Shown: piece by piece, positions 45,598-57,206 of the stretch
Numbering within the stretch: position 1 is the first letter of the stretch
Layout of the letters: every line of letters begins with the position of its first letter
Assembly (NCBI RefSeq): GCF_004193775.1
Contig: NC_041003.1
Span: forward strand, 30,990,263 to 31,054,262
Length of the DNA stretch: 64,000 nt
Direction: 5' to 3'
From: Glycine soja
Lineage: Eukaryota > Streptophyta > Magnoliopsida > Fabales > Fabaceae
Made by a program: the position numbers and the translations under genes
Notes under the pieces: model-generated
Database searches by the model: none
Seen by the model: the letters and a program-made list of their open reading frames with translations, nothing else
What the model was told of the DNA's origin: nothing

Positions 45598-46644
45598 TGT
45601 AGAAGCAAGATGTTTTTATGTTTTGATGATGCCAAAGGATCAAGTGCTTCTAAGACAAGAATCCAAGAATCCAAGAAAATCAAGATATATGATCAAGTTG
45701 ATCTCTAGAATCTTAGGAAGAAGTTTCCAAATTGAAAAAGCAAAAGGTTTGGCCAAAGAATTCTATTAAATCTTTTTAAATTGAGATTTACTCTCTGGTA
45801 ATCGATTACCAGCAGCTGAAAATGTTGATAACAGTCACTAGAAATTCGAATTCAAAATTTATAAGGTGTAATTGATTACACATGGATGGTAATTGATTAC
45901 TAGCAGTTTATTGAACGTTTTAATTCAAATTTTAAAGCCTGTAATCGATTACACAAGTCTTGTAATCGATTACCAAAGGGGATTTTCAGAAAATAATTTC
46001 CAAGAGTCACATCTATTCAAATGGTTTATGAATGGCCATCAAAGGTGACTTGGAAACACGAATTTAAAGAGAGTTTTCATTGCCCAAAAAGTTTTATCCT
46101 CTCAAAAGATTAAGAAAGTTTTTCTGAACAGAAATGTCTTATCCTCTCAAAAAGATTCCTTGGTCAACCACTTGTATATCCAATAAGGAATTTTGATTGA
46201 TCTTCATTGTACAATCTATCTCTTTTAAGAGAGATTTCTTCTTCTCTTCTTCTTATTTCAGAAAAGGGATTAAGAGACCGTGGGTCTCTTGTTGTAGAGG
46301 ACTCTTGAACACAAGGGAAGGGTTGTCCCTGTGTGGTTCAGACTTTGTAGAAGGAGTTTTACAAAGAGAGTGGAAAATCTCAAGTGGGTTGCTTGAGGAC
46401 TGGACGAGAAGTGGCCGAACAAATATAAATCAAGTTTGCATTCCTCTCTTCCCTTAAACTTCTTTTATTTATTGCTATTTATCTTTTGCTTTAAAGAAGT
46501 TTATTTTGAATTGTCTTTGGAGTAATTCATGTTAAGGGTGCATTGTTAATCCAAAAAGAGAGAGTGAAAGTTTAATTGGGGAATAGTCTTTGTATCTTAA
46601 TTCAACCCCCCCTTCTTAAGATAACTGAGGCTATTTTTCCCACA
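45598..46644 (+). mobile_element. Solo LTR of a copia (sirevirus-like) element
   Basis: It begins TGTAGAAGCAAGATG, like the sirevirus LTR at 35071, and ends CTATTTTTCCCACA. It contains GGTAATCGATTACC palindromes near 45797, 45943 and 45961 (two degenerate at 45867 and 45889) and a C-run before the end (TTCAACCCCCCCTTCTTAAG), as in the other LTR. No internal region or second LTR is attached. The flanks TCCTA and TACTA differ by one base and may be the aged 5-bp target duplication. It is about 1047 bp, shorter than and diverged from the sirevirus LTR, so a separate family. Confidence 0.75.
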
Positions 46645-46999
46645 TACTATTATTGATAACTCACTTCTCTCTAAAAAGACAAACTTTCCGGAATGATAAA
46701 ATGAGGTCACATGAACGTTTTGGAAACACAGTCAATCAAATGCTTTTTTTTTCTTTTTCTTTTTGAACTTTACTCGTTGTTTTACGGCACCCCCACCAAC
46801 GTGCAAGACGAGTAATTTCTGATTGAACGGTCTTGGAAGTCAGCACTCAGGAGCGCATGTCGCTCTAGCAAACAAACCAATGGCTTGCACCCACATTCCA
46901 GTGGAAGCAAAGATGTAATTACGAGAGGATGAGGGACAAAGATGTCAGATTTATCCATTTTATTTAGCATTGTAACTATGGTTTACAATAGTGGCATAA
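46645..46999 (-). other. Ogre interior between the solo LTR and gag
   Basis: A short antisense open frame (46782-46970) has no recognisable motif. In orientation it follows gag, where pol would normally begin; no protease DSG or RT motif is visible. Confidence 0.45.
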
Positions 47000-48880
47000 A
47001 CTTGAAGATCCAGATGAGTCATTAAAGACATCTAACAACAGCTTTCAAAATTGCCCCATGTGTGGTGTCGCTTGTTAGTGTTAGGATTCAACAAGTGATT
47101 CTCCTCAAATTTCAGCCAGCCCACATCAATTAGACTTTGCACCTTATGCTTCAGGGTCATACCGTGCTCAATGGAATGCCCCAGGGCTCCTCCATGATAT
47201 GCACATGTTGCGTTCAAGTCGTATCCTCGAAAAAATGGTGGTTGAGGAAACCTAGCAGGGATTATGGCTACCATTGAATTATTGAGTAGATATGAGAGCA
47301 AGTTTAGCATATGACACCAGAATTTGGGGTGAATCCTACAGGCTTTTTGCTGCAAAATTCCTTTTTGGTTGGTGTTTTGGTTTGTGCTAAAGGTGGTGTT
47401 TAGCATTGGTAGTGTGGTAGACAGGCTTTATGGTTGATTTAGGGATGACCTTTGTGGATAACTGGGTGGCGGGTAAGGAGAAGGTTTGTCATTGGCTGAG
47501 TAATGACATTGTTGGGTTGGTGGGAAACATGGCTGTATAGGAATGGCAGTCACAGCATAGGTTTCTCCCTCATTCTCACCTTCTTCATTTGCCCTAGTTT
47601 TTTTGCATTTATCAAAGCATGATGATCAGATTTGCCTCTTTTTAGACCCACTTTGATCATTTCGCCAGCGAAGACCAAATCCGCAAAGCTTGAAGGTGTG
47701 TAACCCACCATTTTCCATAATAGAACACCAGTAATATGGCTACTATCATTGTTATTATTTCTTTCTTCGTCATTAAGGTGCCACTTGAGCTGCCAGGTCT
47801 CTCCACCTTTGGGCGTATTCTTTGAAAGATCCGTGCCCCCTTTTTGCACATGTTCTGTAGTTGCATCTTATCCGAATACATTATACTAATACTGCCTAAC
47901 GAAGGCAACCATTAGGTCCTTCCAAGAGTGGACTCGAGAAGGTTCCAAGTTAGTGTATCAGGTAACAACTACCCAAGTAAGATTTTCTTGGAAGGAATGT
48001 ATCAGCAATTCCTCATCTTTTGTGTATGCCCCCATCTTCCAACAATACATATTTAGATGGTTCTTGGGGCAAGTAGTCCCCTTGTACTTGTCAAAGTCCA
48101 GCATCTTGAACTTGGGAGGGGTGATGATATTGGGTACTAGGAACAACTCTTCTAGGTTAGCAAAGGCATAATCTTCACTTCCTTCAATGGCCCTGAGCCT
48201 TTCCTCTAGATGATCCAACTTTCCCATTTCTGCCATAGCATGAGGGTTTTTACTTGTTGTGGAATGCAAGAGGTGTAGTTGTGGGTGATACTGAGGGCCC
48301 TCCCAAGTGTTTTACAGGGGTATATCACCAACTACTTGCCCTTTAGTGGCATATCCGAGGCAAGGCTCGAAGTCGGCTAGATTGTGGTGGGGCATTTTAT
48401 GTGCCTCCCCCATGGATCAAGAGACATGTGCATGATCAGATTGAGGTTGTTGGCTCTCAATGAGTATAGAAGTGGAGTTATTGACATTCTCATTGGGAGT
48501 GTACGCCACATTGGCCGGTGTAAGTTGGGAGGCAAGCCATATGGCGGGAAGGCGTGCTCGTTTTAAATTTGCACATCATGGGGCCATTCGTACTTTCCAA
48601 ATCTTTGCCTACCATAGCTAAGGTTGGATGATTCATTTGGTTGAGGCCATATGGGGCATCGGGTTTACCTTAGCAACAGCCCTGGTAGCGGCAACTGCAA
48701 CCGCATTGGCTTCCATTATCTTCCTCATGCTCATCATGACCTCCATTATCGTGGCCATTTTCTCTTTCATGGCCTCCTATGTTGGCCTCCATCTGCTCTT
48801 GCACCTCTTCTACTTCACCTATTACTCTTGCTCTAGCACAGGTTCGGTAAGGGCGCCGTAAAGCGTGTTCTTTTTCTTTT
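47000..48880 (-). pseudogene. Ogre/Tat-like gag, degenerate
   Basis: On the - strand the order is: VEEVQEQMEANIGG near 48,820; LNQMNHPTLAMVGKDLE; HNLADFEPCLGYATKGQVVG; KNPHAMAEMGKLDHLEERLR; AIEGSEDYAFANLEELFLVP; FKMLDFDKYKGTTCPKNHLN; MYCWKMGAYTKDEELLIHSF; MQLQNMCKK; SSFADLVFAGEMIKVGLKRG; and FFRGYDLNATCAYHGGALGH; ending VQSLIDVGWLKFEENHLLNP. This is the colinear gag of soybean gypsy elements, including the RNA-binding CAYHGG..GH segment. Frameshifts and stops break it into at least six pieces (e.g. near 47,908, 48,269 and 48,560). No protease follows. Confidence 0.85.
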
Positions 48881-50430
48881 TATAACAGTGATTAAGTTCG
48901 TTTTTTTTCTTTTTCAAGGAAAGAATGCAATGAGCAATGCAACCAATGAAAAGCATGGATGTATGCAAATGATGCATAGTTGAAGTATTGCAAATTTTTA
49001 CGCAGGACATGGGGTTGAATCAATTTAGATTTTCAACATGGTCCATGATATCTTTGTCAAGGTGAAACTGGAAGTAACAAGGATATCAACAATCCTAAAC
49101 GTGTTTGGCAGTAGACGAAGCAATGATGTAACACGATCCATCTTTTGCCCCAATTTTTTGCAAGATGGTTATTTCCATACTTCAACTTGACATGATGGAC
49201 CTTTTCGTAAAAGTATGAGCTTGGTTCAACCCCATAATCCAAGGAATGGCAATTTCGACCGCCAATACTTTGACAACATTTCATAGAGATGAAAGACTCG
49301 GGAATACGCATGCTATGCATGGAAAATGTAATTATGAGATTGAGATGCCCAAAGAAACATCATTTCCTAGTTAACCACGCATTAGGTACCATGTTCAATC
49401 ATTTTGTTTTTAAGTGAAACGGGTTTATGATCCCAACATGATTGGCTCATGGTACCGAATATATGCAACTAAGAATGCATCATGGATTTTCATGCTTCCC
49501 TTTTTGTTTTTGTTTTGCAAAGGAAAATGCAAGGATCATGCATGAGCGAACATGAAAACAAAAGGTATGCAGTTTGTAGAACAAAAAGTATGTTGAACGC
49601 ATATGCATGATGATGCAATGACTCATGCAAAATGTGATGTTGGAATATGATAAATGACAAATGCAGGAATGATATGTTCATTATGATGCCATGAAGAGAT
49701 GCTTATGCGATGCATGATATGAATGCATTTACGGACACGAGGGCTCGGAAAATTATCTCTTCTTACTTGCGCATTCAGGGGTGCAGTGCCCCACGTGTGC
49801 AGTTTAAGAAGGTGATATGGATCTTCCAGCTTCCCATGACAAAGGATGAGACCAACATACACCACGTGTGTGACGACATGATGTAGACGCGCAAAAGCAT
49901 AACACGGGGATGCACATAGTACGACAATATCCACAAATAATTACAAGCAAAGGCGTACATGACATTTAGGACTACATGCATAGCAGTGTTTAAAATGGCA
50001 CGCAGCGTGTTTGCTCCGTGCCCCTATTTGGGGACCCATAGGATAATATCTAGGGGTCTCTAATAACTACTCCCAACGATCCATATCTCACATGGCTGTT
50101 TTCTAGAGGTATCATCACTCAAGATAATAATATTGCGGCGGTATGGAATACCAACGACAACACATTATATAGAGAGAAAGCTCTAGACGAGGTTTCACTA
50201 TTATCAAGCAAGTCGGAGACCTAGCATGACCATAGATTCACCTCCACTCCTTAGATTTCCATGAACCCGGGTATAGGGCCCCCCTTTTTACTCAAACTCG
50301 TGGGTGCTTAGAATGCAATGTAAAAATGTGGAAAAGACAACATTTATTATATTTACATAGTTCAAAAAAAATGCACACACAAAGTTTTACAATTCCACAA
50401 TTTCCTAAAATAGGCCTACCTCACAAAAAC
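48881..50430 (-). other. 5' leader of the Ogre-like element
   Basis: About 1.5 kb between the PBS and gag with no coding sequence recognised. Rich in ATGCATGATGATGCAATG-like sequence around 49,560-49,740, where short near-repeats of ATGCAT occur. Confidence 0.55.
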
Positions 50431-50432
50431 AG

Positions 50433-50450
50433 TCCCCAGTGGAGTCGCCA
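50433..50450 (-). other. Primer-binding site of the Ogre-like element
   Basis: On the - strand TGGCGACTCCACTGGGGA begins two bases inside the 5' LTR. This resembles the tRNA-Arg primer site used by Ogre/Tat elements; tRNA assignment is from family knowledge. Confidence 0.7.
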
Positions 50451-50452
50451 AC

Positions 50453-52004
50453 TGTCGCAACCTATCCTTTTGCGGGCGAGCGAGGTGAGGCTCACGGGTG
50501 CGTCTTCCAAAGGAGGAAAATGCGCGGAGTCGCCACCAACATTTATTTCTGGAAAACGTCGGAAAAACCGAAGGAAACCAGTCATGAAGACTATTCCAGA
50601 TTCGGGAGTTGTATTTACGTTTGGGGAAGGTATTAGCACCTCTTACGTTTGTCCCAAAGGAAAACAGCCATAGATTAGAATTGTGTGAAATTATGTATCT
50701 AAACTTTTATTTCTTTTTATTTTTTGAGGTCGACAAAAGCGGGGCTCTTGCTCCTACGTACCCTCCATCGAAGAGGAAATCAGACCTACGTAGTTCTTTC
50801 TAAAGGGGAAATCAAGCGATTCTTTTTACTTGGAAGGAGGTCCTTTTAAGGCGTTGGACCTTAAAATGACCCATTTTTACTTGGTGAGAAAAACTGAGGT
50901 ATCGAACCTTAAAATCCTTTTTAGTGATTTTTTGCGGACGAGCTTGACTTTGCGAGTTGATTTTAGCCTTAGTTTCACTTTAATTATTAGTCAATTCAAT
51001 CAAGAAAGAGAAATCCCAAAGAGAAACGTCCGATTGCTTTTTTTGGTTTATTTTACTAAAAGATATTTTTTATTATTATATTATTATTTTACCTCTTTTT
51101 GGTTTCCAACGTGGTTACGGCATGACCGAACGGTCGGATTTCATTTTAACAGAAATTAACGGATATTACAAATCAAATGATCGGTGGAAATTTATTTTAT
51201 TTTTTGATTAGGCGAGAAAATGACTTAAGTAAATGACTGAAGCACGTCAAAAGGGGGTACGAAAAGTAAATGAAATGAAAATAAAAGCACGCGAAACAAG
51301 TGGGGACCACTAAGGGTACATAGAATGAATTGAAAAGTTCGATTTCGGGAACTTACCGGTTGAAGACCGAAGAACGACAAAGAACGAACGACGAACGACG
51401 AAGAACGGTTGAAAATCTTCGCGAAATCACCCACGGAAACGTTACGGAAGTGCCTCGGCTTGGATTTTCTTCACGGAAACAATTTTCCTCACTAATTTTA
51501 AGTGATTACGAAGTACTAGAAGGGATGAACCCTTTCTCCTTCACTCTTCCCCCTATTTATAGGAAAATAGGGGAGGAACCGCCTTCTGGAGGAACATCCT
51601 GGAAGGCCCAAGTGGGCCTGGTTGCTATTTGCACCCCCTTTTTACTAAATACACCCCTTTGCTTTTTTGGTGATTCTTTTTCCGTAACGTTACGAAACTT
51701 TATGAATTTCGTAACGATACTTGTTTTCTTTCCGTAAGGTTACTGGACCTTACGGGTCACGTAATTACTCCTTTTTTGGCTTTCAAAATGTTACGAAACC
51801 TCACAGATTGCGTAACAATGCTTCCTTTTGATTTCTGGCATGTTACAGAAACTCACAGATTGTGTAACAATGCTTCCTTTTGATCTCCGGCATGTCACAG
51901 AACTTCACGTATTGTGCAACACAGGATGCCCAGTACCTCGAAGCGGTCAAACAAAGGTTGCATGCCATCAAACAATGGTACCCGAACGAAATTAGGGTAT
52001 GACA
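50453..52004 (-). repeat. 5' LTR of the Ogre-like element
   Basis: 1552 bp, ending CA at 52004 on the + strand, directly followed by the target duplication AGTGG. On the - strand a TATA box CTATAAATAGGGG lies at about 51549-51561. Near-identical over most of its length to 36862-38426. Confidence 0.92.
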
Positions 52005-55000
52005 AGTGGTACATCGATAGTGGATGTTCCAAGCATATGACAGGAGATGTATCCAAATTTACAATCATTTCCCCCAAGAAAAGTGGACATGTTACATATG
52101 GCGACAACAACAAAGGCAAAATCATTAGTCGGTAAAATAGGTACGAGTTCCTCTACTCCTATTGAAAATGTGTTGTAGAAGGTTTAAAGCATAGCCTATT
52201 AAATGTTAGTCAATAATGTGATAGAGGATATAAAGTATCTTTTGATTTTGAAAAATGTGTTATCAAGCATGAGCATGACAAAGATATTGAGCATATAGTT
52301 TCAGAGAAAATAATGTTTACATGATTGATTTAAAACAAAAATTTGAAAATGATAGATTCTTTCTAAGTAAAGATAATGATCCTTGGTTATGGCATAAGAG
52401 AATTGCTCACATTAACATGGATCATCTAAATAGATGAATCTCAACAGACCTAGTTGTTGGTTTACCAAAATTAAAGTTTGGAAAAGATAAATTATGTGAT
52501 GCATGCCAAAAAGGTAAACAAACAAATGCATCTTTTAAATCTAAAAATATTGTCTCTACCACTCAACCATTACAATTATTGCATATGGATCTGTTTGGAC
52601 CCTCTAGGGTCATGAGTTTTGGTGGTAGTTACTATGCCTTAGTGATGTGCCATCATTTTCTTCTATTTTCTAAACCCTTTTTGCACCAATTTAATTTTTG
52701 ATTGGTCTTAATTGTCAATTAATTAGGCAGTTTTATTATTTGGGCTCATTTAGCTAATTTGATGTTTTTAATCTAATTTCAGGAATTAATGAAACATTGG
52801 GCTTAATCCGGATTTTGGTTGTGGACTTGAAGAGGGCAAATAAAGCAGCGCTTACCTTAGTTAATTTCTAATTAAGAAATTTCGCAATTTTATTTTATGT
52901 TGTTCAGTGTTTATTTCGTTTTGGGTCAGAGTATTGTAATAGGGCCCAGTGACTTTGAGTGACTCTTTTTAAATAGCTGCCTTGGGATTCGTGCAGGGCA
53001 TTCTATTCTGCTAGGCTATTTTCATTATTCAGAGCTTTGGTTTTAGGTTTTCACGTTTTTCTGTTCCCTTGTTACAGTTTTTGTTCTTAATGCAAATTTC
53101 TGTTTTCTGCTTCTAATTACGAGTTCATTCTTGCTTCTTCTTCTACGTTCATTTACGTTTCTTTTCATTTACGTTCTTGTTCATTTACGTTTCTGCTTCA
53201 TGTTTCATTTGCGTTTTCTGTTTGAATCCATGGAAGGCTAGATTTTCTGGTGTTGTTTCCTTTTGAGGACGAAGCCCAACTCTCTTTGAGGTTTCGTTTG
53301 TAATGTGGTTTCCTGGCAGTTTTTCCTTCACCAGTTATCCCAATTTCGTGAATATTAATCAGTGCATGCTTCGTGTTCGATTAATTGCCTCTGAGCCTAA
53401 CTTGCGTTCATGCTTAATGGACGAAGGGCTAACTGGTGTATGTGGTGCCTAATCACGTATTGAAAACCCTAAGTTGATTTTCGCTTAGTAAATTGAAATA
53501 GGGTTGGATTAAGTGGTTGACTGTTAGGGACGAATTCTCCATAACCCAGGATAAGAGAGTGGCTTCTGAATCAGAGGAAACAACCCATTTTTAATATTAG
53601 TAGTTTCGTATTCCATTTTATTTGTTCTGCTCTTTAATTACCAAACAACCAAACCCCCCCCCCCCCCATCGTTACTGTTACTGCAAGTATATTATGAACA
53701 TTTGGCTTGTCACTGCTCATTGGGAAACGACCTAGGATCACTTCCTAGTTACTGCATTTTCATGTTTATTTGATTCGGGTACGGCCTCGATCACTTAGTA
53801 ATTGTTGATGATTATTCTAGATATACTTGGACTTTATTTCTTACTCATAAAAATGATGCATTTCATGCATTTAGAAGACTTGCCAAAGTCATTCCAAACA
53901 AGAAAAATCTCAAAATTATCTCCATTAGAAGTGATCATGGAGGTGAATTTGAAAATAATGATTTTGAAATGTTTTGTGATGAACATGGCATAGAACACAA
54001 CTTTTTTGCACCTAGGACACCCGAACAAAACGGAGTAGTAGAAAGGAAAAATAGATCTTTAGAAGAAATTGCTAGAATCCTTTTAAATGACACACCACTT
54101 CCAAAATATTTTTGAGCAGAAGCAGTCAACACCGCATGTTATATTATGAATATAGCCTTAATAAGACCCATTCTTAAGAAAACCCCATATGAACTTTTTA
54201 ACAATAGAAAACCAAACATTGCTCATTTACATGTTTTTGGATGTAAATGTTTTGTTCTAAACAATGGTAAAGAAAGCCTAGGAAAATTTGATGCTAAGGC
54301 AGATGAGGGCATCTTCCTTGGATATTCCCTACATAGCAAAGCCTTTAGGATATACAACAAAAGAACCATGACAATTGAGGAATCAATACATGTTTCTTTT
54401 GATGAAACTAATATTACCTCTTCAAGAGAGGAGTTTCTTGATGATATTACAGATTCTTTGGAAGATATGCACAATCAAGAAAGAGATCTAAAAAGGAAAA
54501 GAAATGAAGAAAACAAGGATGCTCAAGATAACATAATCCAAGAAAATGATGATCTTACCAAAGAATGGAGAACCTCAAGAAATCATCCTCTTGACAATAT
54601 CATTGGAGATATCTCAAAAGGGGTAACCACTAGACTTTCTCTTAAAGACTTATGCAATAATATGGCTTTTGTTTCGTTAATAGAACCTAAAAACCTTAAG
54701 AAAACCATTATAGATGATCATTGGATAGTAGTTATGCAAGAGGAATTAAATCAATTTGAAAGAAATGATGTATGGGAATTAGTAGGGAAACCTTCAAACT
54801 ATCCAATCATAGGAACTATGTGGGTATTCAAAAACAAATTGGATGAAAATGGTATAGTAATTAGAAATAAAGCTAGACTGGTAGCAAAAGGATATAACCA
54901 AGAAGAAGGTATAGACTATGAAGAAACCTTTGCACCCGTAGCCAGATTAGAAGCCATTAGGATGCTTTTAGCCTATGCATCTATTATGAATTTTAAACTA

Positions 55001-56207
55001 TATCAACTGGATGTCAAGAGTGCTTTCTTAAATGGTCTAATTCAAGAGGAGGTATATGTAGAACAACCTCCTGGGTTTGAAGACTCACAAAAATTAGACC
55101 ATGTTTATAGATTAAAGAAAGCACTCTATGGATTAAAACAAGCACCCAGGGCTTGGTATGAAAGATTAAGTAAATTCCTATTAGAAAAGAATTTCACTCG
55201 AGGGAAGGTAGATACCACCTTATTCATAAAAAAAGGATAATGATATCTTATTGGTACAAATTTATGTTGATGATATAATTTTTGGATCTATTAATGAATC
55301 TATGTGCAAGGAGTTTTCTATTGATATGCAAAGTGAGTTTGAGATGTCCATGATGGGTGAGTTAAATTACTTTCTTGAACTACAAATCAAACAAACAAAT
55401 GATGGGATCTTTGTCAACCAAGCAAAATATTGCAAGGAACTCATTAAGAGATTTGGAATGGAAAACTCAAAACACTTGGCTACTCCTATGAGCACCAGTT
55501 GTTACCTTGACAAAGATGAATCCGGTCAACCCGTTGATCCAAAGCAATACAGTGGTATGATTGGATCTCTACTCTACTTATCTGCAAGTAGGCTAGATAT
55601 TATGTTTAATGTATGCATGTGTGCAAGATTTCAACCAAAGCCAAAGTTTTCACATCTAATGGCAGTAAAAAGAATCATAAGATATCTATTAGGAACAACT
55701 AACTTAGGATTATGGTACCCTAAGGATTCTTTATGCAATTTAGTAGGATACTCAGATTCGGATTTTGCTGGATCAAAAATAGATAGGAAAAGCACTAGTG
55801 CCATAGGGTCTGCTCTTGTTTCTTGGAATAGCAAGAAGCAAAATAGTGTAGCATTATCCACAGCAGAAGCATAATATATTTCTGTTGGTAGTTGTTATGC
55901 ACAGATTCTGTGGATGAAACAACAACTATCTGATTATGGAATTGTATTAGATCACATTCCCATAAAATGTGATAACACAAGTGCCATAAACATATCTAAA
56001 AATCCAATCCTTCACTCTAGAACCAAGCATATAGAAATTAGGTATCATTTTATTAGAGATCATGTTCTAAAAGGTGACTGTATTTTAGAATTTGTAGATA
56101 CTAAAAATTAACTTGCAGACATCTTCACAAAACCACTAAACAAAGATTCTTTCTACACCATTAGAAGAGAATTAGGACTGCTAGATGCTAGTGACTTATC
56201 CAAATGA
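52005..56207 (+). pseudogene. Sirevirus pol (protease, integrase, RT, RNase H), disrupted
   Basis: Order: protease WYIDSGCSKHMTGD (52010); gag-pre-integrase [15 protein letters not shown] with CDACQKGKQ (52380-52520); integrase QLLHMDLFGPS ... GGSYYALV, interrupted by a solo LTR (52643-53793), then [71 protein letters not shown] and the catalytic YVDDIIFG; RNase H YSDSDFAGS, STAEA and KCDNTSAI; ending LDASDLSK, TGA. Defects: TAA at 52134, stops near 52320 and 52437, TGA for Trp/Phe near 54113, a one-base insertion just before NDILLVQIYVDD (55240), TAA after STAEA and a stop at 56110. It cannot make an intact polyprotein. Confidence 0.92.
52643..53793 (+). mobile_element. Solo gypsy LTR inserted in the sirevirus integrase
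   Basis: The 1151-bp segment TGATGTGCCATCATTTTC ... GGTACGGCCTCGATCA is flanked by CTTAG on both sides (52638-52642 and 53794-53798). Removing it and one CTTAG restores the integrase frame ALV|IVDDYS. It has no PBS, PPT or coding region, so it is a solo LTR from recombination. The composition and end resemble Athila/Diaspora-type gypsy LTRs of soybean, by recognition. A 14-C run is at about 53656-53669. Confidence 0.9.
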
Positions 56208-56426
56208 TTTATATTTTTATGACATTTGAATACTTAGTGTTTCTTTTAATATTTGATTAGTATAACTGAACATGATTATATTTACTTACTCTTAATTGGT
56301 ATAAGTTTTAAACTTAATTAGTTTGATGAATGATTAAGTTATCTTGTTTGATTGTTTTCTATTCTTTTGTATGATTAGTCATTTATCTATGTTTTATATT
56401 TCTTACGCTCTTTGGCTTTTTGTTGA

Positions 56427-56612
56427 TGCCAAAGGGGGATAGAAAATAGGGATTAAATCAAGAACTCATATAATTAAATAACTTAATTTCAAGTGAAGCT
56501 TAAACTCAAAAACAAAGGGGGAGAATATGAAGAATTAAGTGAGTGATCGACTAGGAAAAAGAATGTGTATGTGTTTCTTGATTTCAGGGTTGTCATCATC
56601 AAAAAGGGGGAG
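56427..56612 (+). other. Triplicated sirevirus polypurine tracts
   Basis: CAAAGGGGGATAGAAAAT at 56430, CAAAGGGGGAGAATATG at 56513 and AAAAAGGGGGAGAT at 56601; the last abuts the 3' LTR. Multiple PPT copies are a diagnostic conserved feature of sireviruses. Confidence 0.85.
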
Positions 56613-56614
56613 AT

Positions 56615-57206
56615 TTTAGAAGCAAGTTTCATGATGATGATTAAAGTATGAATCAAGTAGTTTTGATGATGACAAAAAACCCAAAAGAATGATTTCAAGA
56701 TTGAGTCAACAAGTTCAAGATCAAGATTAATTTCAATATTCATGAGAAGAAATCAAGAAGATTCAAGAATTCAAGAGAAGTTGATTTCAAGATTCAAGAG
56801 AAGATGAATTCAAGATTCAAGAGAAGAAATCAAGAAGACTTCACAAGGGAAATATTGAAAAGGATTTTTCAAAAACCAAACATAGCACAATTTTGTTTTT
56901 CAAAAGAGTTTTTTCAAAATTTTCTAAGTTATCAGAGAATTTACTCTCTGGTAATCGATTACCAGTTTCCTGTAATCGATTACCAGTGATAAAGTTTGAT
57001 TTCAAAAGCTTTTAACTGAATTTGCAACGTTCCAAATGATTTTTAAATGGTGTAATCGATAACAATATATTGGTAATCGATTACCAATGTATCTGAACGT
57101 TGAAATTCAAATTCAAGTGTGAAGAGTCACATCTTTCCATAAAAGGCATTGTGTAATCGATTACATGATTATGGTAATCGATTACCAGTGACAAATTTTG
57201 AATAAA
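56615..57206 (+). repeat. 3' LTR of the sirevirus, truncated by insertion
   Basis: Aligns to 35071-35620 of the 5' LTR (second base T instead of G). It carries a 23-bp internal duplication (AGAAGATGAATTCAAGATTC region) and 21 bp around an extra ATCGATTAC that the 5' LTR lacks. It breaks at GAATAAA/CACTACAAAA; the remaining 1 kb of LTR is not found up to 64000. Confidence 0.88.

Larger units (their letters stand above)
36862..52004 (-). mobile_element. Ogre/Tat-like Ty3/gypsy element, 15.1 kb, pol-less
   Basis: Direct LTRs (36862-38426 and 50453-52004) are flanked by AGTGG at 36857-36861 and 52005-52009. On the - strand the LTR begins TGTCATACCCTAATTTCG and ends GGTTGCGACA. The right copy is the 5' LTR, followed by a tRNA-Arg-type PBS (50433-50450), a degenerate gag (47000-48880) and a second ORF (43505-44320). 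A very long tandem-repeat-rich 3' region leads to a purine tract at 38427-38442. No reverse transcriptase, RNase H or integrase motifs are found in either strand, so it is a large non-autonomous derivative. Confidence 0.88.
35071..57206 (+). mobile_element. Sirevirus-type Ty1/copia retrotransposon (SIRE1-like), nested host of other insertions
   Basis: The 5' LTR is 35071-36670, the primer-binding site starts at 36673, a gag remnant is at 36721-36861, pol is at 52005-56207, polypurine tracts are at 56427, 56512 and 56602, and the 3' LTR runs from 56615 to 57206, where another insertion cuts it. Multiple AAAGGGGGA tracts before the 3' LTR are a sirevirus hallmark, and SIRE1 is the soybean member. 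The interior is interrupted by a 15.1-kb gypsy element (36862-52004) and a solo LTR (52643-53793). No env-like ORF follows pol. The two LTRs are nearly identical where they overlap, apart from two short indels. Confidence 0.9.

Noticed and set aside
46197..46457. 86-codon ORF as a gene
   Set aside because: Located in the solo LTR at 45598-46644.
51330..51737. 135-codon ORF
   Set aside because: Within the 5' LTR of the Ogre-like element; a shorter equivalent is broken in the other LTR.
53656..53669. C-run as a sequencing artefact
   Set aside because: Similar C-runs occur before the ends of other LTRs here (36631 and 46605), so it is more likely a real, unstable LTR feature, though its exact length is doubtful.
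54146..55240. 364-codon ORF that could be mistaken for a host gene
   Set aside because: It is the integrase-RT portion of the sirevirus pol between two frame-breaking lesions.
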